From: Anaerolineae bacterium
Lineage (GTDB): Bacteria > Chloroflexota > Anaerolineae > Anaerolineales > Anaerolineaceae
NCBI GenBank assembly: GCA_013178095.1
Contig: JABLXK010000003.1
Location: forward strand, 62,001 to 126,000
Direction: 5' to 3'
Length of the DNA stretch: 64,000 bases
Positions 48,212-56,804 of the stretch are shown here, one piece after another. The position numbers and the translations under genes were made by a program. The notes under the pieces were generated by a model that worked only from the letters and a program-made list of their open reading frames with translations, made no database searches and was not told the origin of the DNA. How positions within the stretch are numbered: the stretch's first letter is position 1; the number at the start of each line of letters is the position of its first letter.

Positions 48212-48542
48212 TTGAACCTCTCCTTGTTTGATAATTAGATTATTTCTAAAAATAAGTGGAAATCGGATTTATAAGATTAATGGGATTTTCCTGTTTGCAG
48301 CAGACCGAAAACGTCTCGCCTTTGAAATTTGCTATAGTCTTTCGCGCCGCTGCAGAAAAAGAATCCAGCTTTTGTATGCATCACCTCCTTATTAGTGAGT
48401 TGAGCTTCTATAGAGAGGACACTCACTTACTTAACATGATTTTATAGTAAACGTTACGCAAAGGCAAGAATCAGTAATACCTCCTCGCGCTGGATATTGT
48501 ATAAATGAATTTGCTAAATAATGGGGTTAAATAGATTCTTGT
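48212..48542 (-). promoter_or_regulatory. Long leader region upstream of the ECF S gene
   Basis: A 331-base gap with no large gene. On the minus strand it holds a hairpin AGTGAGT...ACTCACT (48394-48427), then TAAGGAGGTGAT, a 12-base perfect complement of the 16S rRNA 3' end. A 34-codon ORF (48277-48381, MHTKAGFFFCSGAKDYSK start) follows directly. I see no TPP box (CTGAGA) or other riboswitch signature I know. A weak promoter may lie near 48440-48470 (TTGCCT, TATAAA at 15 bases). Confidence 0.45.
48277..48381 (-). CDS. Possible 34-residue leader peptide
   Basis: An ORF too short for the track, opening at the ATG overlapping the perfect anti-anti-SD match. The ribosome site sits only two bases from the ATG, closer than optimal, so translation is uncertain. 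The peptide (FFFCSGAKDYSKFQRRDVF in the middle) matches nothing I know. Confidence 0.3.
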   Translation of the reverse strand: MHTKAGFFFCSGAKDYSKFQRRDVFGLLQTGKSH

Positions 48543-49613
48543 TTACCGCAGCACGGTCAGGTAGCGCTGGGCTACCTCGAAAATGACTATGTCCGGCTGT
48601 TCCCGCTCGATCAAATCGAAGTCGAGATTGAACGAGCGGCTGTAGACCGCGCGCGAGAAATGTTCGGATAAATAGGGCTTGAGCGCGTCCGCAAAGGAAT
48701 CGCAGAAAATCACCGCGCGGGGTAAGTCGCTGCCGGCGATGGACGAGACGGCGGTTCCGCCCGAGCCTTCTTCGAAGACTACGGCGGAGGGCTGCAGCGG
48801 GACGAGGAAAGCCTCGCGCTCGACGAAGCGCGCATCGCGCGGCAGGAAACCGGCCAGGTCGCCGCTATGCTCCCTGATTTCGCGGGTATATTCTTCCGCT
48901 GAAGGAACTCCCAGGTCCGGGAAATCTTTTTGGATGCGCGCCAGGATGGTTTGAGCGGCGACCAGCGCGCCGGTGGAATTCCAGTGCGTGTCAGTGCGGT
49001 GGTAAACCTGCGCGGTTTGGGCAGCGCGCTGCAGCGGGCTGCGCAAGTCCAGCACGTTCAGCGGCGCATCTTGAAGTTCCGCCAATACCTGGTCGATACG
49101 ACAGGCGCGCACGCCTGCTTGCACCCGGTCGGGCAGGTATTGGGGATAGATGCTTTCCTTGTTGGGGGCGATCACCACGTAAAAGCGGATGCCGCGCTGC
49201 TGCAAGCGTTCGTTCCAGGCCAACAGGCGTTCGCGGATGGCGGCGAGCTCGGCTTTAGTGAAGGGCATGGTGCACTCGTAATCCTGGATGTTGTTTTCCC
49301 CGGTATAGTACAACCAATCTTCTTTCCCGATCAGCACATTGGGGAAAGTCTTTTCGTTCAACAGGTAAAGGCGCGCGGATTCCAGAAGATGCACTTCCTG
49401 TTGATGCAGGCGGTAATGGTCGGAGAAATACGTATTAAAGGTAGAAGGAATCTTAACCCAGGCTTTCAACCAGCAGGCCAGCGGCAGCCCGGTTTGCGTG
49501 GTGCAATCCGCCTGCCAGAGTTGGGCTGGCGCGGGCAGCGGGGGGATTAACGGGAGTGAAACGATCAGCATGAATGCCAGGATCATCAGCAGGTGGGGGA
49601 GTTTTCGAGACAT
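48543..49613 (-). CDS. AlgJ/AlgX-like SGNH acetyltransferase-type protein
   Basis: About 356 residues: N-terminal signal/anchor helix (LPHLLMILAFMLIVSLPLIPP) and an extracytoplasmic SGNH-like domain. IGKEDWLYYTGE near residue 95, VVIAPNKESIYP near 150, the catalytic Asp-His in YHRTDTHWNSTGA near 215 and the nucleophile Ser in VIFCDSFADAL near 300 follow the AlgJ/AlgX order. It would transfer acetyl groups to an exported polysaccharide, receiving them through the MBOAT partner. The ORF-track start (49709) lies in that partner's gene; ATG 49613 overlaps its stop as ATGA. The polymer is unknown. Confidence 0.82.
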   Translation of the reverse strand: MSRKLPHLLMILAFMLIVSLPLIPPLPAPAQLWQADCTTQTGLPLACWLKAWVKIPSTFNTYFSDHYRLHQQEVHLLESARLYLLNEKTFPNVLIGKEDWLYYTGENNIQDYECTMPFTKAELAAIRERLLAWNERLQQRGIRFYVVIAPNKESIYPQYLPDRVQAGVRACRIDQVLAELQDAPLNVLDLRSPLQRAAQTAQVYHRTDTHWNSTGALVAAQTILARIQKDFPDLGVPSAEEYTREIREHSGDLAGFLPRDARFVEREAFLVPLQPSAVVFEEGSGGTAVSSIAGSDLPRAVIFCDSFADALKPYLSEHFSRAVYSRSFNLDFDLIEREQPDIVIFEVAQRYLTVLR

Positions 49614-51070
49614 CAAAATTCTCCGTAAATGAATGGCTGATAGTTGGTGCCCGCCTGGACCACGATCGCAAGGAGAAATAAGGCCAGCGCCAAACCATAC
49701 TTCACCCAAATCCAGCTGCGGTTTTCCCGATCCACCTTTGACAGGCAGCTTTCCGTTATTTTATTTAAAGGAAGTGATAACAGGATGCCGGCGCCAAAGG
49801 CGATCCAGGTCAGCGTTGAGATGGGCGGAAAGACCGAGTAAGGCAAGGGCTTAACCGGGCTGAAAACATTGCCCAGCGCTTTCAGGAACTGGAAAGCGTA
49901 TGCCAGACTGGGGGAACGGAAGAAGACCCAGCCGAACAGAATGACCAGCAGCGCGTAAAGGTGCTGCAGCGGCGGCCACAGGCGGCGCAGCCGGCGGCCG
50001 AAACTGCCGTTTTCCAGCGCCACAGCTGCTCCCTGGATCAAGCCCCAGACGATGAAGGGCGGGGTGATGCCGTGCCACAGGCCGGTCAGCAGGAACACGA
50101 TCAGAAGGTTCAGGGATTGGCTGCCCTTTTTTGACCGCGCACGCTTCTTTTCCAGGGGATAAAAAACGTAATCGCGGAACCAAGCCGATAGGGTCATGTG
50201 CCAGCGGCGCCAGAAATCCGTGATGGAAACCGACCAGTAGGGGTGGTTGAAGTTTTCCTGGAACTTGAACCCCAACACCTGGCCCAGACCGATGGCCATG
50301 TCGCTGTAGGCGGCGAAATCGAAATAGATCTGCAAGGCGTAACACAGGATTGCGATCCAGGCGCTCTCGGCCGGGATGCGAGCCGGCGCCTGGTTGAAGA
50401 TTCCGCTGTTGGCGACCAGCGCCAGTTGGTCGGCGATCAGGGCTTTTTTGGCGAAACCCAACATGAAGCGCCGCAGCCCGGCAGCAGCTTGTTCCAGGGA
50501 GAATTGCTGTTCGCTGACTTGCTGGCGGAACTGGTCAAAACGCACCAGCGGGCCGGAGATGGCCTTGGGGAACAGCAGCAGGTGCAGCGAGGCCGGCAGG
50601 AGCAGTCTCCCGTTGTTCGCGGTTTTGTAAGGCGCGTCCAGCAGCAGGCTGACAGCCTGAAAAACGAGAAAAGAAAGCCCCAGCGGCAGGCGCGCGATTT
50701 GCGGCAGGTACACGCTGATCCAAGAAGGAAGGTAGATACCGGCTTGGACGGCAGCGGCGAGAATGGACGTGCCGTAAGCCGCCAGGACTTTGAAGCAAAG
50801 CAGGCTGATCAAATTGATTGCCACCCCGGCGGTCCTCAAGCGTTTCACCTTGCAGATATCCGCTGCATTCTTCTGAATCCCGGCCAGGAATGCAGCGGTG
50901 AGAAGCGTCAAGCCGAAAATGAGCGGGAAGTAAAGCGGATCGCCCCAAATCAAAAAAGCCGCGCTGGAAACCAGCAGGAGGACATTACGCGCGCGTGCGG
51001 GACAGGCAGAATAAAAGACCAGGAAAACGGGCAAAAAAATGAATAAAAAAACGGGCGAATTTAATTCCAT
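49613..51070 (-). CDS. MBOAT-family O-acyltransferase (AlgI-like)
   Basis: 485 residues and about ten to twelve helices. Signature regions: GPLVRFDQFRQQ near residue 165, FWRRWHMTLSAWFRDYVFYPL near 290, and the catalytic His in LLTGLWHGITPPFIVWG near 330. It passes acetyl groups from a cytoplasmic donor across the membrane to the AlgJ-like protein encoded in overlap downstream. No polysaccharide polymerase is next to the pair, so the acceptor is encoded elsewhere. Start ATG 51070; the ribosome site is weak. Confidence 0.92.
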   Translation of the reverse strand: MELNSPVFLFIFLPVFLVFYSACPARARNVLLLVSSAAFLIWGDPLYFPLIFGLTLLTAAFLAGIQKNAADICKVKRLRTAGVAINLISLLCFKVLAAYGTSILAAAVQAGIYLPSWISVYLPQIARLPLGLSFLVFQAVSLLLDAPYKTANNGRLLLPASLHLLLFPKAISGPLVRFDQFRQQVSEQQFSLEQAAAGLRRFMLGFAKKALIADQLALVANSGIFNQAPARIPAESAWIAILCYALQIYFDFAAYSDMAIGLGQVLGFKFQENFNHPYWSVSITDFWRRWHMTLSAWFRDYVFYPLEKKRARSKKGSQSLNLLIVFLLTGLWHGITPPFIVWGLIQGAAVALENGSFGRRLRRLWPPLQHLYALLVILFGWVFFRSPSLAYAFQFLKALGNVFSPVKPLPYSVFPPISTLTWIAFGAGILLSLPLNKITESCLSKVDRENRSWIWVKYGLALALFLLAIVVQAGTNYQPFIYGEF

Positions 51071-51203
51071 GGATTTATGGGATTATGCTTAGAACGATTC
51101 TCGTCTTCCTGAATTTGCCCCAATTATAGTCAGTATTGAGCGACATCAGTTAGAATGGGTATTCGGGTTGCTTAACGTTTTGTAATGGATGGAGGTTTTT
51201 CCG

Positions 51204-52964
51204 TTGAAATCATTTCGCTTTGTGTTTAGATATCTGCGCAAATATGCCGCTGTTTTGAGCGTAACGATTCTCAGTATGCTGTTGCTGGTTGGCGTGCAAT
51301 TGCTGGCGCCCTGGCTGATCAAGCAAATGATCGCCATCGTGACCAACCCGGCGCTGGAAAAGGCAGACATGCAGCAGATCACCAACCTGGCGCTGCTGGC
51401 CCTGGGCGCTTACGTCTTCCGCATCGGGCTGCAGTACCTGCGCAGTTACATGGCGCATATCGCCGGCTGGGGTGTGGTGGCGGACGTGCGGTCGCAGCTT
51501 TACGAACACGTGCAGCGGCTTTCCCTGCGTTTCTACGAGAACAAGCAAACCGGCCAATTGATGTCGCAATTGGTCAACGACACTGATCTGCTGGAGAGCC
51601 TGATCGCGCACGCCATACCGGATCTGATCGCCAACCTGCTCACCCTGATCGGCGTGCTGGTCATTCTGTTCGGCATCAACGCCCCGCTGGCCTTGCTGGG
51701 CATGCTCCCGATACCGCTGATCATCCTGACCATGCAGGCTTACGACAAATTCGTACGTCCAGCGTTCCGCGCACGCCAGCGCAAGCTGGGCGAACTGAAC
51801 GCCACGCTGAACGACAACCTGTCGGGCGTGCGCGAGATCATGGCCTTCACACGCGAGGAAGCGGAATCGTTGAAGGTGGCCGACTATATCAACGATTACC
51901 GGCTGACCAACCTGCACGCCTTGCGGCTGATGGCGACTTTCCATCCTCTGGTGCAATTTGCCTCTTCGCTGGGCAGCATCATCCTGATCTACTTCGGCGG
52001 TAAATTCGTATTGGGCCAAACGCTGGGAGTTGATTCCCTGGTGGCGTTTTTCCTCTATCTCGAAACGCTCTATCAGCCCATCCGCGAGTTAAGCAATATT
52101 TGGGAGAACGTCGAAACGGCGCTGGCCGGCGCCGAGCGGGTCAATGCCCTGTTCGCGGAAGCGCCCAACATCGTCGAAAAAGCGGATGCCGTGCAATTGC
52201 CGAAGGACACGCGCGGCGAGATTGAATTTCACAACGTATCTTTCCAATACGACGCGAACATCCCGGTGCTGGAAAACATCGACCTGACTATCCCGGCCGG
52301 CAAGGTGACGGCGCTGGTGGGGCCGACCGGCGTGGGCAAGACCACCCTGGCCAACCTGGTCCCGCGCTTCTATGACGTATGCGGCGGCGCCATCACTATC
52401 GATGGTTACGACGTGCGCGACCTGACCCTCAAGAGCCTGCGTGAACAGATCAGCATCGTACTGCAGAACGTGTTCCTGTTCCATGGCAGCGTGCGCGACA
52501 ATATCCTGTTCGGCAAACAGGACGCGAGTGAGGAAGAGATTGTGCGCGCAGCAAAAATCGCCAACGCCCACGATTTCATCCTGCAGCTTCCGGATGGCTA
52601 CGATACGCTCATCGGCGAGCGCGGCGTGAAGCTTTCAGGCGGGCAGCGCCAGCGCATTGCCATTGCGCGCACCGTGCTGAAGGACGCGCCCATCCTCATT
52701 CTGGACGAAGCGACTTCCTCAGTGGACACCGAAACGGAAATGCTGATCCAGCAGGCGCTGGAGAAGATGATGGTCGGCAAGACCGTGATCGTGATCGCGC
52801 ACCGCCTATCCACCATCCGCAATGCCGACAAGATCGTGGTGCTGGAAGGCAGCCGTGTGATCGAGGAGGGCAGCCATCAGCAACTGATGAAGGAGAAGGG
52901 GCTATACCGGCGCCTGGTGAGCGTGCAAATCGAGAACGACCTGGCGGCCAAGCCACTGGAATAA
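51204..52964 (+). CDS. ABC exporter, membrane-ATPase half transporter
   Basis: About 586 residues: six-helix ABC transmembrane domain (residues 1-310, with SLRFYENKQTGQLMSQLVNDTD near 110) fused to an NBD with Walker A GPTGVGKTT near 370, Q-loop SIVLQNVFLFHG, signature KLSGGQRQRIAIA near 470 and Walker B ILILDEATSSVD. MsbA/LmrA-like homodimer; the substrate (lipid or drug) is unknown. The ORF track starts at ATG 51189, but that codon overlaps the ribosome site GGAGG (51191-51195), which places the start at TTG 51204 (MKSFRFVFRYL). A strong terminator follows. Confidence 0.92.
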   Translation: MKSFRFVFRYLRKYAAVLSVTILSMLLLVGVQLLAPWLIKQMIAIVTNPALEKADMQQITNLALLALGAYVFRIGLQYLRSYMAHIAGWGVVADVRSQLYEHVQRLSLRFYENKQTGQLMSQLVNDTDLLESLIAHAIPDLIANLLTLIGVLVILFGINAPLALLGMLPIPLIILTMQAYDKFVRPAFRARQRKLGELNATLNDNLSGVREIMAFTREEAESLKVADYINDYRLTNLHALRLMATFHPLVQFASSLGSIILIYFGGKFVLGQTLGVDSLVAFFLYLETLYQPIRELSNIWENVETALAGAERVNALFAEAPNIVEKADAVQLPKDTRGEIEFHNVSFQYDANIPVLENIDLTIPAGKVTALVGPTGVGKTTLANLVPRFYDVCGGAITIDGYDVRDLTLKSLREQISIVLQNVFLFHGSVRDNILFGKQDASEEEIVRAAKIANAHDFILQLPDGYDTLIGERGVKLSGGQRQRIAIARTVLKDAPILILDEATSSVDTETEMLIQQALEKMMVGKTVIVIAHRLSTIRNADKIVVLEGSRVIEEGSHQQLMKEKGLYRRLVSVQIENDLAAKPLE

Positions 52965-52987
52965 GCTATTTTTGCGAAATAAGGGAG

Positions 52988-53017
52988 AATCCCCCGGACT
53001 GCAAGCGGGGGATTTTT
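52988..53017 (+). terminator. Rho-independent terminator
   Basis: AATCCCCCG pairs with CGGGGGATT over a 9-base loop and is followed by TTT. It ends the ABC-exporter gene just before the promoter of the DeoR gene. Confidence 0.9.
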
Positions 53018-53025
53018 AGTACCGG

Positions 53026-53054
53026 TTGACAGAATATGGAATCCTCACTATAAT
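53026..53054 (+). promoter_or_regulatory. Consensus promoter of the deoR-MFS-HAD operon
   Basis: TTGACA and TATAAT with a 17-base spacer, a perfect sigma-70-type match, 45 bases before the regulator's start codon. Confidence 0.88.
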
Positions 53055-53090
53055 GCAAAATACCGCAAAAACACGCAAATAAACGCAAGG
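53054..53090 (+). repeat. Four direct repeats at 10-bp period, likely DeoR operator
   Basis: TGCAAAA, CGCAAAA, CGCAAAT and CGCAAGG begin at 53054, 53064, 53074 and 53084: one helical turn apart, immediately after the -10 box and covering the transcription start. DeoR-family regulators commonly bind short direct repeats, so autoregulation by the gene that follows is the natural reading. Confidence 0.68.
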
Positions 53091-53098
53091 ACAAGCAC

Positions 53099-53869
53099 AT
53101 GCAGACCATCGATTTATGCCAGGAACGGCGCGAACTAATCCTGGAAGAATTGCGCCGCAACGGCAAAGTGGTGGCCGCCGAATTGAGCGCGCGCTATAGC
53201 GTATCAGAAGATACCATCCGGCGCGACCTGAGTGAACTGGCCGCCGCCAAATTATTGAAGCGCGTGCACGGCGGGGCGCTGCCGCTCACGCCCAGCCGCG
53301 GCCCGTATTACGAACGCGATAAGCAGCACCTGGAGGTGAAACCCGGTTTGTCGCTGGCTGCCAGTCGGCTGGTGAAAGACGGCCAATTGATCCTGTTCGG
53401 CGGCGGGACGATGAACGCGGAAATCGCCAGAAATTTGCCGCTGGATCTGCGCGCCACGGCAGTGACTACCAGCCCGCTGATCGCTTTGTACCTGCTGGAA
53501 TACACGCACGTGGAAGTCGTCATGGTGGGCGGGCACATGAACCGGCGCGAACTGGTGACCTGCGGGGCGGAGGCGACCGAGAAGATTAGGGGTTTCCAGG
53601 CGGACATCTGTTTCCTGGGAGTGTGCGGCGTGCATCCCGAAGTGGGCATCACCAGCACGTTATACGAAGAAGTGGAGTTGGTGCGGGCTTTAATCGAACA
53701 ATCCGGCGAGGTGATCGCTACGCTGACCGCGGATAAACTGGGCGCTATTGCGCCGTTCTTCGTGGCTTCCGCAGATAATATCACCCATATCGTAACTGAA
53801 AAATCCGTACCGGAGGAGCAATTGGCTCCCTATCGTACGCTGGGAATCCAGATCGTACGGGCGGAATAA
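53099..53869 (+). CDS. DeoR-family transcriptional regulator
   Basis: 256 residues: winged HTH (VVAAELSARYSVSEDTIRRDLSEL near residue 23, RVHGGALPL) and DeoRC sensor domain (LILFGGGTMNAEIARNL near 98, VGGHMNRRELVTCG near 142, ADKLGAIAPFFVA near 215). It probably controls its own operon with the MFS transporter and HAD phosphatase in response to a phosphorylated sugar. The four phased CGCAA repeats upstream are the probable operator. It is only distantly similar to the DeoR protein at 37131. Confidence 0.92.
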   Translation: MQTIDLCQERRELILEELRRNGKVVAAELSARYSVSEDTIRRDLSELAAAKLLKRVHGGALPLTPSRGPYYERDKQHLEVKPGLSLAASRLVKDGQLILFGGGTMNAEIARNLPLDLRATAVTTSPLIALYLLEYTHVEVVMVGGHMNRRELVTCGAEATEKIRGFQADICFLGVCGVHPEVGITSTLYEEVELVRALIEQSGEVIATLTADKLGAIAPFFVASADNITHIVTEKSVPEEQLAPYRTLGIQIVRAE

Positions 53870-53895
53870 AAAATCGCAATTTCGTTGAGGAAAAA

Positions 53896-55086
53896 ATGAA
53901 CAAAATCTTTCCAGAGGGTAAACCTCAGGCTGCCGTGCTGGCGGCATTCTTCGCCTGCGGGGCTTTGATGGCCACCTGGGTGGCGCGCATCCCGGCCGTG
54001 CAGACCAAGTTGAATTTAAGCGAGGGCGGCCTGGGCCTGGTCCTGCTGGGTTTGTCCATCGGCGTATTGACGGCGCTCTCGCTGAGCGGCGGGCTGGTGG
54101 CGCGCTACGGCAGCCGCAAGGTGACCCTGATCGGCGGCCTGGGCATGTGCGCAGCGCTGCCATTGCTGGCGCTAGCGCCTCACCCCGCCCTGCTGTTTCC
54201 CGGGTTGACGCTCTTCGGCGCTGCCATGAGCAGCATGGACGTGGCCATGAATGAACAGGCGGTGCTGGTGGAGCGCAAGGCCGGGTACGCATTGATGTCT
54301 TCCTTCCACGCCAGCTACAGCGTGGGAGCGCTGTTCGGAGCGCTGACCAGCGCCGGTATGGCGTCCATCCGCGCCATGCCCCTGGCGCTCCATTTTCTGC
54401 TGGCTTCCATTTTCTTTACCGCCATCTTGGTTTTCATGTACCCGCATCTGCTACCCACCACTTCCGGATCGAAGGAAAAGAAAATTACCTTCCAGTTTCC
54501 CAAGCGGCCGTTGTGGGCATTGGGCGCGATCGCCTTTTGTTCAGCCATGAACGAAATCGCCATGGCAGATTGGAGCGGCGTCTACCTCACGCGCGTATTG
54601 CAGACCAACGCCGCTTTTGCCGCGCTGGGTTATGCCGCCTTTTCCCTGACCATGACGCTCGGGCGCATGTTCGGCGATTGGATAAGCAAGAAGATCCAAC
54701 CCGCCGACATGGTGCGATTTGGCGGGCTGCTGACCGCGGCGGGTTTGGTGATCCTGATCCTCACGGACCATCCTGCCCTGGCTATTGCTGGCTTCGCGGC
54801 GGTCGGCCTGGGGCTTTCCAATATCATCCCGCTGGTGTACAGCGCGGCCGGCAATATCCCCGGTATCGCGCCCGGCACCGGCATCGCGGGTGTAGCAAAT
54901 ATCGGCTACATGGGCTCGCTGGTTGGACCGACGACCATCGGGCTGATCGCAAACGCGACTTCATTGCGGGTTTCATTCGGGATGATCGCCGGCCTGGCTG
55001 TCATTTTGGTGTTGATGGCGGGCAGGGTGGCTGCGGCGCACGCGCCAGTGCAAGAGGCTTGCGTGATTGAGGAGACCCGGTCATGA
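53896..55086 (+). CDS. MFS transporter (YbjJ-like)
   Basis: 396 residues with twelve predicted helices. FFACGALMATWVARIPAVQTKLNLSE at the N-terminus and GLVARYGSRKVTLIGG near residue 70 (the loop 2-3 signature) are typical of the YbjJ/FucP-like branch. SSMDVAMNEQAVLVER near 115 and FHASYSVGALFG near 137 are further markers. The substrate is unknown; the upstream DeoR regulator and downstream phosphatase suggest a sugar or sugar alcohol. It starts 26 bases after the regulator with GTTGAGGAAAAA, and overlaps the HAD gene start by 4 bases. Confidence 0.88.
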   Translation: MNKIFPEGKPQAAVLAAFFACGALMATWVARIPAVQTKLNLSEGGLGLVLLGLSIGVLTALSLSGGLVARYGSRKVTLIGGLGMCAALPLLALAPHPALLFPGLTLFGAAMSSMDVAMNEQAVLVERKAGYALMSSFHASYSVGALFGALTSAGMASIRAMPLALHFLLASIFFTAILVFMYPHLLPTTSGSKEKKITFQFPKRPLWALGAIAFCSAMNEIAMADWSGVYLTRVLQTNAAFAALGYAAFSLTMTLGRMFGDWISKKIQPADMVRFGGLLTAAGLVILILTDHPALAIAGFAAVGLGLSNIIPLVYSAAGNIPGIAPGTGIAGVANIGYMGSLVGPTTIGLIANATSLRVSFGMIAGLAVILVLMAGRVAAAHAPVQEACVIEETRS

Positions 55087-55712
55087 TGAACGAAAATTCG
55101 CGGAAAAACCCGGCCATCATCTTCGACCTGGGCGGGGTCTTGCTGGACTGGAATCCGCGCTACCTTTACCGCAAAATTTTCAACGGCGACGAGGACAAGG
55201 TGGAATTCTTTTTGAAGGAAATCTGCCCGCAATCGTGGAACATGCGCCAGGATACGGGTTACCCGACTGCCAAAGCAATCGAGGAGCGCTGCCAACTATT
55301 CCCCGAATATTCCGACGCCATTCACGCCTATTACGAGCGCTACCCGGAAACGGTCAAAGGAGAGATCGCCGGCACGGTGGCGATCCTGGGGGAATTGCGG
55401 GAAGCCGGATATGCGTTGTGCGCGCTGAGCAACTGGTCGGCGGAGACTTTCAACATAGTGCGCGGAAAATTCACCTTCCTGAAGTGGTTCGACCAGATGA
55501 TCATTTCCGGTGAAGTGGGGCTGGCCAAGCCGGATAAAGCCATCTTCATGCTGGCCGCGCAGCGCGTGGGGCGCACGCCGGCGGATTGCCTGTTCATCGA
55601 CGATTTGCCAGTCAATATCGACGCGGCGCGCGAATACGGTTTTCAAACCATCCAGTTCATTTCACCCAAGAATCTACGGGATGAAATGGTGAAAAAGAAA
55701 ATTCTTGCATAA
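55083..55712 (+). CDS. HAD-superfamily hydrolase (YihX-like)
   Basis: 209 residues. Motif I is IIFDLGGVLLDWNPRYLY (nucleophile Asp near residue 14). Motif II is CALSNWSAETF near 115, Lys motif EVGLAKPDKAIF near 145 and motif III LFIDDLPVNIDAA near 172. The C1-type cap and sequence fit sugar-phosphate phosphatases such as YihX. It probably dephosphorylates a metabolite of the MFS-imported compound. ATG 55083 overlaps the MFS stop (ATGATGA), and a second ATG at 55086 is equally possible. Confidence 0.88.
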   Translation: MMNENSRKNPAIIFDLGGVLLDWNPRYLYRKIFNGDEDKVEFFLKEICPQSWNMRQDTGYPTAKAIEERCQLFPEYSDAIHAYYERYPETVKGEIAGTVAILGELREAGYALCALSNWSAETFNIVRGKFTFLKWFDQMIISGEVGLAKPDKAIFMLAAQRVGRTPADCLFIDDLPVNIDAAREYGFQTIQFISPKNLRDEMVKKKILA

Positions 55713-55744
55713 AACAGATACCGCGCATCGCGCGGAATCTGTTT
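55712..55744. terminator. Bidirectional terminator
   Basis: AAACAGAT-A-CCGCGC pairs with GCGCGG-A-ATCTGTTT (14 pairs, one A-A mismatch, 3-base loop) between the convergent HAD and HAAS-membrane genes. Confidence 0.82.
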
Positions 55745-55781
55745 ATAAAAATTAGGTTTATGAGATTGAGTGTGCAGCTCG

Positions 55782-56804
55782 TCAATATGCCGGGTTGCGA
55801 ATCTCGCGCACGATTTTCCTGATCACCTCAATCAGGTTCCCGAAGATGCTCAATCCCAGGATGACAGCCAGGGCGGTGTTGGCGGTAGCGTTCCAGCGGT
55901 TCAAATCGCTGACCTGGAAAATGGATTGAAAATAATCCAGCGTGACGAGGGGCAGCGCGCCAAGCATGAACCCGCTTAGCACCATGCTGCCAGCCTTGAG
56001 GGCGATATCCCACCAGTTGGTGATCGAACTATGCCGCGCCTGCACCAGCAGGGTGACGTTGCGCGCCACTTCCAGGCCGGTCAATCCCAAAATCACGGGA
56101 ATGAAACCGAGGTAATGATCCGTAAAGACGCGCGCCATGTGCATCTGTGTGTTCGGGTTCAATATAACCGGCAAGGCTCCGCCGGTGCCGCGGATATAGG
56201 AGAAGAATGCCAATCCCAACACACCCAGAGCCGCTTCAATTGAAATCCCAACCAGACTGAACGGTTTTTCTTCCTCCGGCAATTCCGGCAGTTCATCGAT
56301 TTTCAATTCTTTCAATTCCTCGATTTCCTCCAAGCGCTTGCCTTCAGTGGCGCGTTCAATAATGGCGAACACGATTGTGATGGAAGCGGCCGCCGAAAGA
56401 ATACCGTCAAAAATGGTGGATAAGAATTCCACGAAGGTTTTTATAAGATCAGCGGGCGGGTTGATGCTGGATGCGATTACCAGCGATAAGGTCAATGCGC
56501 CGGCTACCACTGCCGCCACGATACGCAGCACCAGCCAGTAAACCGGGAACAGGCGCGGGCCGATCAGGTAGCGCTGCGGGGAATACTGGCCGGCGACCTT
56601 CCGCGGCGAGCCCATCTCTTTCAGGATGGTTTCCAGTTCTTCCCGGCCGATTTCCCGGTCTCCGGGATGGCGTTCTTCCAACAGATCATAGATATAGCTT
56701 TCGATCTCGGCGGCGATATCGTCGCGTTCGCGGCCGCCCAATTCGCGTTTCACACCCAGCATGTAGCGATTCAATAATTCAGTTGCAGATTTATTCAGTT
56801 TCAT
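55782..56804 (-). CDS. HAAS-domain membrane protein
   Basis: 340 residues. The N-terminal about 80 residues (LNRYMLGVKRELGGRERDDIAAEIESYIYDLL, then LKEMGSPRKVAGQY) are an HAAS/DUF1700-type cytoplasmic domain. Six or so hydrophobic segments follow, with an acidic cytoplasmic loop (EIEELKELKIDELPELPEEEK) near residue 180. Such proteins typically pair with PadR regulators and are thought to sense or act at the membrane; their function is unknown. The gene overlaps the PadR gene by 14 bases. Confidence 0.8.
   Translation of the reverse strand: MKLNKSATELLNRYMLGVKRELGGRERDDIAAEIESYIYDLLEERHPGDREIGREELETILKEMGSPRKVAGQYSPQRYLIGPRLFPVYWLVLRIVAAVVAGALTLSLVIASSINPPADLIKTFVEFLSTIFDGILSAAASITIVFAIIERATEGKRLEEIEELKELKIDELPELPEEEKPFSLVGISIEAALGVLGLAFFSYIRGTGGALPVILNPNTQMHMARVFTDHYLGFIPVILGLTGLEVARNVTLLVQARHSSITNWWDIALKAGSMVLSGFMLGALPLVTLDYFQSIFQVSDLNRWNATANTALAVILGLSIFGNLIEVIRKIVREIRNPAY

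Noticed and set aside
48380-48391. Plus-strand ATCACCTCCTTA, identical to the 3' end of 16S rRNA
   Set aside because: The bases upstream do not match 16S helix 45, so this is not an rRNA remnant. The meaningful reading is its complement on the minus strand as an extended ribosome-binding sequence.
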